Shown: one piece after another, positions 1 through 5,541 of the stretch
Position numbering within the stretch: the first letter of the stretch is position 1
Layout of the letters: each line of letters opens with the position of its first letter
NCBI GenBank assembly: GCA_028683635.1
Contig: JAQUHL010000072.1
Span: forward strand, 1 to 8,150
Source: Candidatus Cloacimonadota bacterium
Lineage (GTDB): Bacteria > Cloacimonadota > Cloacimonadia > Cloacimonadales > Cloacimonadaceae
DNA: 8,150 bases
Direction: 5' to 3'
Notes under the pieces: model-generated
Told to the model about the DNA's origin: nothing
Databases searched by the model: none
The model's input: only the letters and a program-made list of their open reading frames with translations
Position numbers and translations under genes: made by a program

Positions 1-648
1 TTCCACCTTGTCCGTCGGTTTTGGCTCAACACTCGTCCAGTATTTCCGCATGTGTGATATGATCTGATCAATCTTTTTGGAAGAATGTGAGATCTCGGTA
101 CTGGATCGAACAATTATCTCCGGAAGGTAGCCAGGATTGTGCTTGTTCCAGTATAGAACACTATCCGCATTAACATTTATGGCACTCAGGGGTTGGTTTA
201 TTTCGTGAGTGATTCCTCCCACGATCACACCAATTGAGGCAAGCCTAGATGCCATATCAATGATGTTCATGGATTCATACTGGCGTTTTTCCATTTCGAA
301 GTTTTTCTTGTATTCGCTCAGTTTTCTGGATAAGTTCTCCACGAATAGTTTGTCCTCGGTTTCTGCATACATCCTGAGGAAGTCATAAGCTTTCTTGTGC
401 TGTGCCAATTGATTGTATAATCCAGCGATGCTTTCATAAGACTCAAGTAGAAACACCTGGTCTTCAACCGTATGCAAAATAGCTTCATGCATCTCCAACA
501 GATCCAGGGCTTGTTCCTTTTTGTTATGCGAGATTAAGGTGCTGCAATAGCTCAAAAGGCAGGATACTCTGGCAGGGGTATCAATGCCGGGATCAACTGA
601 TCCAAACATCCTCTCAAACGCTTTTGTTTTTATGACTAAGTCATCCAT
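1..648 (-). CDS. Sensor histidine kinase with TPR-like N-terminus, 3' end missing
   Basis: The frame is open from ATG 648 through position 1 (216 codons) and runs off the window, so the C-terminal catalytic part is not seen. Residues about 27-110 form amphipathic helices resembling two TPR units (for example EQALDLLEMHEA and LYNQLAQHKKAYDFL). A charged, coiled-coil-like linker follows at about 100-125. Next is a HisKA dimerisation domain whose H-box reads GGITHEINQPLSAI, with the phosphoacceptor at His148. No membrane segment or signal peptide is visible, so this looks like a cytoplasmic kinase that senses through its TPRs or a partner. An HATPase_c domain should lie beyond position 1. The start is uncertain. 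ATG 648 has no good Shine-Dalgarno, while ATG 689 has one but is out of frame by one base. The cognate regulator is not in the window. The kinase assignment is firm; the ligand is unknown. Confidence 0.88.
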   Translation of the reverse strand, partial: MDDLVIKTKAFERMFGSVDPGIDTPARVSCLLSYCSTLISHNKKEQALDLLEMHEAILHTVEDQVFLLESYESIAGLYNQLAQHKKAYDFLRMYAETEDKLFVENLSRKLSEYKKNFEMEKRQYESMNIIDMASRLASIGVIVGGITHEINQPLSAINVNADSVLYWNKHNPGYLPEIIVRSSTEISHSSKKIDQIISHMRKYWTSVEPKPTDKVE

Positions 649-701
649 CGGAAGGTTTTCTGCGGCTTTCCTTCGCTGGTTTTTTTCATTTTTACTTCTC
701 C
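636..701 (-). other. Strong SD plus ATG out of frame with the kinase: leader ORF or frameshifted start
   Basis: GGAGAAG (701-695) lies 5 nt before ATG 689, the best initiation site near the kinase gene. In the sequence as given, this ATG opens a 17-codon frame that ends in TAG at 638-636, overlapping the kinase ATG at 648. Seven A's (686-680 on this strand) immediately follow the ATG. Adding one A, or a -1 slip on the run, changes the product to MKKNQRRKAAENLP joined directly to MDDLVIK of the kinase. This may therefore be a translationally coupled leader, a slippage-controlled start, or a homopolymer sequencing error. The sequence alone cannot separate these. Confidence 0.5.
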
Positions 702-708
702 GGTATTC

Positions 709-795
709 TGAGCTTAGTGTGAGCTTAGCGTGAGCATAGTGTGAACAATGCGTGGAATTCCACGCATTGTTCACACTATGCTCACGCTAAGCTCA
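709..795. repeat. Degenerate 11-bp tandem units forming the palindrome arms
   Basis: The left arm consists of head-to-tail 11-mers: TGAGCTTAGTG (709-719), TGAGCTTAGCG (720-730), TGAGCATAGTG (731-741) and TGAACAATGCG (742-752). The right arm holds three inverted copies at 763-773, 774-784 and 785-795. The fourth left unit (709-719) has no exact partner on the right. The shared pattern is roughly TGAGCWTAGYG. A period of 11 bp places each copy on nearly the same face of the helix. A further degenerate copy may exist at 807-817 (CGCATTGCCTA), four periods past 763, but that is weak. Confidence 0.85.
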
Positions 796-796
796 C
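719..796. repeat. Perfect 78-bp palindrome with no spacer
   Basis: The two 39-bp arms are exact reverse complements, checked base by base. The centre is at 757/758, inside GAATTC (755-760). Symmetry breaks at 718 versus 797. It lies between the glnS stop (893) and the kinase start and would be transcribed with either, giving a long uninterrupted RNA stem. No T-tract follows on either strand, so it is not a standard intrinsic terminator. It could be extruded as a cruciform in DNA, act as an RNase III substrate, or be a dispersed repetitive element. The function is unknown. Confidence 0.95.
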
Positions 797-892
797 CCAA
801 TACTTACGCATTGCCTATCACATAACAGGTTCCATCACGGGTCTGGAAGCTGAGTTCTTTCCATCAGGGCAAAGGGCATGGTATGTATAGCT
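797..892. other. Short intergenic spacer downstream of glnS
   Basis: Together with the repeat region this makes about 200 bp without a recognised gene between glnS and the kinase. I see no hairpin with a T-tract that would terminate glnS transcription. A plus-strand frame from about 741 to 890 is open, but it runs through the palindrome and has no start context, so I do not call it a gene. Confidence 0.5.
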
Positions 893-2611
893 TTATGATT
901 TCTTCTGAGTTTTGTTCCAGCTATCTTTGAGCGTGACAATTCGGTTGAAAACTTTGTGATCCCGTGTCGAATCCGAATCCACGATGAAGTATCCCAACCT
1001 CAGAAACTGGAATTTCTCCTGGGGCTTGGCAAGCAGAAGGCTGGGTTCCGCATAGCAGATGGGTTTTACCATGAGTGACTCTGGATTCAGATAGTCCTTG
1101 TAATCCTTGCCTTCCTCTGTTTCCATTGGATCATAGGCAGTGAAAAGCTGTTCATAGAGCCTAACCTCGATGGGGATGGCGTGGTTGCATGATACCCAGT
1201 GCAGGGTTCCTTTTACTTTTCTGGCATCATTCGTCCAGCCACCTTTGGAATCCGGATCGTAGGTGCAGACCAGGCTTTGGATATTGCCCTGCTCGTCCCT
1301 GACGATTTCCTTCAACTTGATGTAATAGGCATGTTTGAGCCGCACTTCATTATCCGGAGAGAGCCTGAACCATCCTTTGGGTGGATGTTCCATAAAATCC
1401 TCTTTCTCAATATAAATTTCGCGGGAGAAAAGAAGTTTCCTGGTTCCAGCTTGCGGATCTTCGGGATTGTTTTCAGCCTCGAGTTCCTCGATCAGATCCT
1501 GGGGATAATTTTCGATAGTGATTTTCAATGGATCGAGCACTGCCATGGCACGCCTGGCTTTTTTATTCAGATCCTCCCTAAGGCAAAACTGCAAAAGCTT
1601 GTAATCCACAATTGAATTTGCCTTGGCAACCCCGATCCTATCGCTAAATTCCCGGATCGCTTCGGGTGTGTAACCTCTGCGGCGCATACCTGCCAGGGTG
1701 GGCATCCGGGGATCATCCCAACCGGATACATATTTTCCTTGCACAAGCTCAAGTAACTTGCGTTTACTCATCACTGTGTAGGAAAGGTTCAATCTGGCAA
1801 ATTCGATCTGGCGGGGGTGACATGGGACAGGAAGCTGATCCAATATCCAGTCATAGAGAGGACGATGATCTTCAAATTCGAGAGTGCAGATGGAATGAGT
1901 GATTCCCTCCAGCGCATCGGAAATGCAGTGTGTGTAGTCATACATCGGGTAGATTACCCACTTATCGCCAGTACGATGGTGGGAAGATTTCTTGATTCGA
2001 TAGAGGACCGGATCTCTCATATTGAGATTCGGAGATGCCATATCAATCCTGGCGCGAAGGGATTTTGTCCCTTCTTCAAATTCTCCAGCTTTCATTCTGC
2101 GAAACAAATCCAGATTCTCTTCACAGGATCTGTCCCGGTATGGACTATTGATTCCGGGCCTGGTTAGGGTACCTAAATATTCCCGTACTTCCTCGGGGCT
2201 TTGATCGCAGACATAAGCCTTGCCGGTTGTGATCAGATATTCTGCATATTCATAGAGCTGATCGAAGTAATTGGAGGCATAAAAAAGCTTGTTCTGCCAA
2301 TCGAAGCCCAGCCACTTTACATCTGCCATGATGGAATCCACATATTCCATGTCCTCGGCTTCGGGATTGGTATCGTCAAATCTTAGGTGACAGATTCCCT
2401 GGTGATCGAGAGCCAAACCAAAATTGAGGCAAAATGATTTTGCATGCCCGATATGCAAGTAGCCGTTAGGCTCGGGTGGGAAACGGGTGATAATCTTGCA
2501 GTGCTTGCCGGAAGCAAGATCGTTGTCGATAATAAATCTGATAAAATTCGAGACGGGCGAAGCAGTAACATGTGTATTATCTTCTGAGGGGCGATTTCGT
2601 TTTTCTTCCAT
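893..2611 (-). CDS. glnS: Glutaminyl-tRNA synthetase
   Basis: Charges tRNA-Gln with glutamine in the cytoplasm using ATP. The 572-residue product matches the usual length of bacterial GlnRS (about 550). The Rossmann catalytic core starts with PPEPNGYLHIGHAKS, with HIGH at residues 53-56. The second class I signature is VMSKRK at about 280-285. Characteristic GlnRS stretches such as LRFDDTNP (76-83), MYDYTHCISDALEGITHS (223-240) and GWDDPRMPT (297-305) are present. The C-terminal half, from about 350, fits the two anticodon-binding beta-barrels. AAAGGA at 2624-2619 sits 7 nt before the ATG and supports the start. The N-terminus carries about 20 extra polar residues before the conserved core. 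The gene is divergent from the DUF3795 gene. GlnRS has a patchy distribution in bacteria, many of which use GatCAB instead, so its presence implies direct Gln-tRNA charging here. Confidence 0.98.
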   Translation of the reverse strand: MEEKRNRPSEDNTHVTASPVSNFIRFIIDNDLASGKHCKIITRFPPEPNGYLHIGHAKSFCLNFGLALDHQGICHLRFDDTNPEAEDMEYVDSIMADVKWLGFDWQNKLFYASNYFDQLYEYAEYLITTGKAYVCDQSPEEVREYLGTLTRPGINSPYRDRSCEENLDLFRRMKAGEFEEGTKSLRARIDMASPNLNMRDPVLYRIKKSSHHRTGDKWVIYPMYDYTHCISDALEGITHSICTLEFEDHRPLYDWILDQLPVPCHPRQIEFARLNLSYTVMSKRKLLELVQGKYVSGWDDPRMPTLAGMRRRGYTPEAIREFSDRIGVAKANSIVDYKLLQFCLREDLNKKARRAMAVLDPLKITIENYPQDLIEELEAENNPEDPQAGTRKLLFSREIYIEKEDFMEHPPKGWFRLSPDNEVRLKHAYYIKLKEIVRDEQGNIQSLVCTYDPDSKGGWTNDARKVKGTLHWVSCNHAIPIEVRLYEQLFTAYDPMETEEGKDYKDYLNPESLMVKPICYAEPSLLLAKPQEKFQFLRLGYFIVDSDSTRDHKVFNRIVTLKDSWNKTQKKS

Positions 2612-2625
2612 GATCCTATCCTTTC

Positions 2626-2647
2626 AAAGGGATTTTCAGATCCCTTT
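2626..2647 (-). promoter_or_regulatory. Small hairpin in the glnS leader
   Basis: AAAGGGAT (2626-2633) and ATCCCTTT (2640-2647) form an exact 8-bp inverted repeat with a 6-nt loop, immediately upstream of the glnS ribosome site (2624-2619). In a glnS mRNA it would fold next to the Shine-Dalgarno and could affect initiation. On the plus strand it is followed only by a short T-rich stretch, so a terminator role is less likely. The role is inferred. Confidence 0.4.
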
Positions 2648-2663
2648 TCTTAACTGCTTGGTT

Positions 2664-2742
2664 TTGGTCAAGTTAAATTCAAACTCCCAGAACCCCACGA
2701 AAGTCTTGACACAGATGAGGGATCTTGTTCTTAAGTGACCAA
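2664..2742. repeat. Imperfect inverted repeat in the divergent intergenic region
   Basis: TTGGTCAAGTTAA (2664-2676) recurs inverted as TTAAGTGACCAA (2731-2742). The arms match except for one mismatch and a one-base gap, and are about 54 bp apart. The region lies between divergent glnS and the DUF3795 gene, so paired operator half-sites are possible. I could not place convincing -35/-10 pairs around them. Confidence 0.35.
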
Positions 2743-2763
2743 TACGAAATATGAGGATGTGAA

Positions 2764-3204
2764 ATGAACTCCCAATCAGAGCTTAACCTGATATCCCCCT
2801 GCGGGATTTATTGCGGCGAATGCGCATGTTTCAAGGTGAAGGATCATCCGGAACTACTTCCAATCCTTGTGAAGCACGGCATCAAAGAAGAGCAGTTACC
2901 CTGCCCGGGTTGCAGAGCAGTGGATGGTAACTGCCTGCATCTGGACGCCAGATGTGAAAATTATATTTGTGCAGAACAGCATCAGGTTTCTATGTGCTAC
3001 GAATGTGGTGAATTTCCCTGTAACAAACTGTTACCTGCGCTGGATAGAGCAAATGTGCTTCCCCACAACTTGAAAATGTATTCTCAGTGTTACATCAAAA
3101 GATATGGTGTTCAAGCCTGGATCGAGAAGCTGCCTGAGCTGAAAAAACGCTATTTCACGGGAACGATTTCTTATGGCATGGGTCCTCTGCTGGAAGGAGA
3201 ATAA
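2764..3204 (+). CDS. DUF3795 cysteine-rich protein
   Basis: A 146-residue protein with 13 cysteines. The N-terminal CGIYCGECACF (Cys13, 17, 20, 22) is the hallmark opening of DUF3795 proteins. It is followed by CPGC (47-50), Cys57, 64 and 69, a CYECGEFPC cluster (78-86) and a lone Cys109. The spacing suggests bound zinc or possibly an iron-sulfur centre. The C-terminal third (about 87-135) is helical and lysine-rich, ending with a short glycine-containing tail. No signal peptide or membrane segment is seen, so it is probably cytoplasmic. GAGG at 2753-2756 lies 7 nt before the ATG and supports the start. It is a single gene, divergent from glnS and followed by about 200 bp before the tRNA. The biochemical function of the family is not established, and the neighbours do not reveal it. 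Confidence 0.85.
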   Translation: MNSQSELNLISPCGIYCGECACFKVKDHPELLPILVKHGIKEEQLPCPGCRAVDGNCLHLDARCENYICAEQHQVSMCYECGEFPCNKLLPALDRANVLPHNLKMYSQCYIKRYGVQAWIEKLPELKKRYFTGTISYGMGPLLEGE

Positions 3205-3405
3205 CTTAAGGGTTTTTTGATACATATTGAGTATCATTATTGAAGCCTAAATGTGCCAACCGTTAATGTCAGCAAGTGTTCAGAGATACTTAGTGATTGA
3301 TTAAGTAACTTGAATATAGCATATTAGACATCTTGAACAATATCCACCCACGATAATTATCTTGACATCAGAAGCCTTATTTTAAAGAGGTTCACCATCC
3401 GATGT
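3205..3405. other. Intergenic region upstream of tRNA-Leu
   Basis: This is AT-rich and has no plausible gene. TGATAC (3218-3223) and GTATCA (3231-3236) form a 6-bp AT-rich stem with a 7-nt loop shortly after the DUF3795 stop. Its T-run (3213-3218) lies before the stem, so it is a poor terminator. A TTGACA at 3362-3367 looks like a -35 box, but no -10 box stands at the right distance. The tRNA promoter must lie here but is not resolved. Confidence 0.4.
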
Positions 3406-3493
3406 GCCGAAGTGGTGAAATTGGTAGACACGCTAGTTTCAGGGACTAGTGAGCGATGCGCTCGTGGGGGTTCGAGTCCCCCCTCCGGCACCA
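3406..3493 (+). tRNA. tRNA-Leu (anticodon CAG)
   Basis: A class II tRNA with CCA encoded (3491-3493) and discriminator A3490. The anticodon stem CTAGT/ACTAG (3433-3437 and 3445-3449) encloses the loop TTCAGGG, giving anticodon CAG at 3440-3442, which reads leucine CUG. The long variable arm is GAGCG-ATG-CGCTC (3451-3463), as expected for tRNA-Leu. The T arm is GGGGG-TTCGAGT-CCCCC (3466-3482). The D arm carries the usual GTGAAATTGGTAGACAC. The acceptor stem GCCGAAG/CTCCGGC pairs except at the fifth position, where A3410 faces C3485. A G there would give a perfect stem. Everything else looks functional. Confidence 0.97.
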
Positions 3494-3505
3494 GGTTATA
3501 TCCTT

Positions 3506-3525
3506 AAGGCTCTCGCCTTTTGTTT
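3506..3525 (+). terminator. Probable small intrinsic terminator after tRNA-Leu
   Basis: AAGGC (3506-3510), loop TCTC, GCCTT (3515-3519), then TTGTTT. A 5-bp stem with a tetraloop and a T-rich tail, 12 nt after the tRNA CCA, fits a short rho-independent terminator. The stem is short, so termination may be partial. Confidence 0.5.
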
Positions 3526-3611
3526 CCCAATCCAGGTATTTTTTTTGCTGGTTAGATATATGCATTTTCAATTAGTTAAGGCTCTTATACCAATTCTGGT
3601 GGATAATTCTG

Positions 3612-3641
3612 TTGACTCCAAAGCGAGCTTTTGCTTACTAT
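3612..3641 (+). promoter_or_regulatory. Candidate sigma70-type promoter for the cupin-phoH-alr run
   Basis: TTGACT (3612-3617) and TACTAT (3636-3641) are separated by 18 bp, each with one or two departures from the consensus. Transcription would begin near 3648, about 9 nt before ATG 3657 and about 24 nt before ATG 3672. It stands after the tRNA terminator and before a tight gene run, where a promoter is expected. The call is by pattern only. Confidence 0.4.
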
Positions 3642-3656
3642 GTCATCTAAGTAAAA

Positions 3657-4178
3657 ATGGCAGAGTTTAGTATGAAAGATTATCACAGCATCATTGACAA
3701 ACTCAATATGATCCCTCATCCAGAGGGCGGATATTATATTCGCAACTGGCAATCTCTTTTCTTTGCAGACATCCAGGATGCCACAGGAAAGGTCATTTTT
3801 CCTAACCGCAAGATCGGTTCTTCGATTATCTATCTGCTTCCGGCAAACGAAGTATCAGTCTGGCATAGGGTAAATTGTGATGAAATGTGGCATTTTTATG
3901 GTGGAGAACCTCTGAAAATGTATTTCCTGAGCAAACAAAAAGGACTGGAAAGCCAGATATTGGGACCTGACATCCTGGCTGGTGAACTCGTACAAATAAT
4001 TGTTCACAGGCATACCTGGTTCTGTGCTGAAGTAAAAGATCGCAATGGCTATACTCTTGCTGGATGTACCCTCTTCCCCTCCTTTTCATATACAGACTTT
4101 GAGATAGCAGAACGGGAAAAACTGATAGATGAGTTTCCTGAGCATCGGAATACAATAGATAAAATTTACAATCGATAA
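3657..4178 (+). CDS. DUF985 cupin-family protein
   Basis: A 173-residue protein of the DUF985 cupin group (often labelled predicted sugar-epimerase-like cupin, related to yeast YML079w). Visible family marks are HPEGGYY (21-27), IGSSIIYLL (53-61), the metal/ligand stretch SVWHRVNCDEMWHFYGG (67-83) and the late GCTLFPSFSYTDFEI (136-150). His70, Glu76 and His79 are candidate pocket or metal ligands. The enzymatic activity of the group is not established. The start is ambiguous. ATG 3657 has no clear Shine-Dalgarno, and the in-frame ATG 3672 (residue 6) gives MKDYHSIIDKLNMIPHPEGG, which resembles the usual family start better. It is the first gene of a tight run, with the PhoH gene 12 bp downstream. 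Length is normal for the family. No signal peptide, so it is probably cytoplasmic. Confidence 0.88.
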   Translation: MAEFSMKDYHSIIDKLNMIPHPEGGYYIRNWQSLFFADIQDATGKVIFPNRKIGSSIIYLLPANEVSVWHRVNCDEMWHFYGGEPLKMYFLSKQKGLESQILGPDILAGELVQIIVHRHTWFCAEVKDRNGYTLAGCTLFPSFSYTDFEIAEREKLIDEFPEHRNTIDKIYNR

Positions 4179-4190
4179 ACGAGGATACCA

Positions 4191-5528
4191 ATGCAAAAAA
4201 AAATATTCGTACTGGACACAAACGTCCTGATTCACAATCCCATGGCGCTGTTCTCCTTTGGCAAGCATAGGGTTGTGATCCCAATAGTGGTGATCGAAGA
4301 AATTGACCAATTCAAAAAGGGTGTGGATGAAAAAAGTAGAAACGCAAGGCAAATTGGCAGATATCTGGATTCTCTCCGGGAACAGGGCAGCCTTCAGGAA
4401 GGTGTAAAAACTCAAACCGGAGGATATATCCAGATCACAGTAAATAACGATGTAACTGATACCGCTGCTAAGCTGTTTTTCCTCGATCGGAATGACAATC
4501 TGATCATTGGAACTGCTCTCTATTTCAAACATAAGTATCCCAAATCCATTGTGACACTGGTATCCAAAGATGCTAACGTTCGCATCAAAGCAGATTGCGT
4601 GGGTTTGATTGCCGAGAACTATGAAACTGATACCATCAAGTTTGACGAATACTACACGGGCTGGTCAAGCCAGGAAACAAGCCAACAAGTTCTTGCCGAA
4701 CTTGAAGAAAAGAAATATATCCCTAATAAATTCCCAGAGCTGTTCCCCCATGAATTCGTGCGTTTTTCCAATGAAACTAGTCCTGAACAAGCAGTAACAA
4801 CCCGCTACAATCAAAATCATAATATGCTATACAAATTGCAGTATTATAAGGGGCAGGATGTTTTCGGAATTAGCGCCAGAAACTTTGAACAGGAGATGGC
4901 TCTTGACATCCTGTTAGACGATGAGATAAAATTGGTTACAATATCCGGCAAGGCTGGAACAGGAAAAACACTCCTGGCGATGGCAGCAGGCCTACAAAAA
5001 GTAGTGGAGGAGGGAAAGTATTCACGTCTGGTCATTTCCAGGCCAATCTCTCCGTTAGGCAAGGATCTGGGCTACCTACCAGGATCAAAAAGTGAAAAAT
5101 TCAACCCCTGGATGCAGCCCATATATGACAACATGGATATCCTTCTGGCTCTGCATAATGAGCCTCATAGTAATAACAAAGGAAAGAAGCGACCCAGTCT
5201 CAATGATTTTTTGGATTATGGTTATCTTGAGCTTGAACCGCTTACCTACATCCGGGGAAGAAGCCTGCCCGATCAGTTTATTATTATCGACGAAGCACAG
5301 AACCTCACTCCCCACGAGATGAAAACTATCATTACCCGCGCCGGCGAAAACACAAAAATCGTGCTTACCGGAGATCCGTATCAGATAGATATCCCCTATC
5401 TTGATGCTATGAGCAATGGACTGAGTGTGGCTGTGGAAAAGCTGAAGAATGAAGAGATCTGCGGCCACATCACCCTTGAAAAAGGAGAACGTTCCGTCCT
5501 GGCTGATATAGCAGCCAAATATTTTTGA
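4191..5528 (+). CDS. PIN domain-PhoH ATPase fusion
   Basis: A 445-residue two-domain protein of the PhoH2/YlaK type. The PIN nuclease domain spans about 1-150, starting VLDTNVLIHNP (Asp9) and including the VIEEID acidic stretch (34-39), Asp102 in DRNDN and Asp127 in SKDAN. These are the expected metal-binding acids of a PIN ribonuclease. The PhoH ATPase domain spans about 235-445, with Walker A GKAGTGKT (253-260), Walker B FIIIDEAQN (363-371), TGDPYQID (393-400) and GERS (432-435). PhoH2 proteins are reported as RNA helicase/ribonuclease enzymes and often have a short antitoxin-like gene upstream. Here the upstream gene is a cupin, so no toxin-antitoxin pair is evident. GAGGAT at 4181-4186 sits well before the ATG. 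The gene is complete, with 12- and 13-bp gaps to its neighbours, so co-transcription is likely. The substrate is unknown. Confidence 0.95.
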   Translation: MQKKIFVLDTNVLIHNPMALFSFGKHRVVIPIVVIEEIDQFKKGVDEKSRNARQIGRYLDSLREQGSLQEGVKTQTGGYIQITVNNDVTDTAAKLFFLDRNDNLIIGTALYFKHKYPKSIVTLVSKDANVRIKADCVGLIAENYETDTIKFDEYYTGWSSQETSQQVLAELEEKKYIPNKFPELFPHEFVRFSNETSPEQAVTTRYNQNHNMLYKLQYYKGQDVFGISARNFEQEMALDILLDDEIKLVTISGKAGTGKTLLAMAAGLQKVVEEGKYSRLVISRPISPLGKDLGYLPGSKSEKFNPWMQPIYDNMDILLALHNEPHSNNKGKKRPSLNDFLDYGYLELEPLTYIRGRSLPDQFIIIDEAQNLTPHEMKTIITRAGENTKIVLTGDPYQIDIPYLDAMSNGLSVAVEKLKNEEICGHITLEKGERSVLADIAAKYF

Positions 5529-5541
5529 CACCCTTCAAACT

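Noticed and set aside
719..796. Palindrome as a rho-independent terminator of glnS
   Set aside because: No T-tract follows the stem on the minus strand, and the stem is far longer than normal terminators.
741..890. Plus-strand 49-codon open frame (GTG start) running from inside the palindrome to TAG at 888-890
   Set aside because: It has no ribosome site, half of it is palindrome sequence, and it matches nothing I recognise. At most it is a remnant.
1199..1615. A 138-codon plus-strand frame antisense to glnS
   Set aside because: It is the reverse shadow of a strongly conserved gene, with no ribosome site or recognisable domain.
2706..2711. TTGACA as the -35 box for the DUF3795 gene
   Set aside because: No acceptable -10 hexamer lies 15-19 bp downstream; TTCTTA and TTAAGT are poor matches.
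3362..3367. TTGACA as the -35 box of the tRNA-Leu gene
   Set aside because: The AT-rich candidates downstream (TATTTT, TTAAAG) leave spacers of only about 10-14 bp.
3449..3670. A 73-codon plus-strand open frame starting inside the tRNA
   Set aside because: It overlaps the tRNA variable arm and the start of the cupin gene, has no ribosome site and no recognisable protein features.
4191..5528. PhoH2 as part of a toxin-antitoxin pair
   Set aside because: The upstream gene is a full-length DUF985 cupin rather than a short antitoxin-like gene, so no pair is supported.
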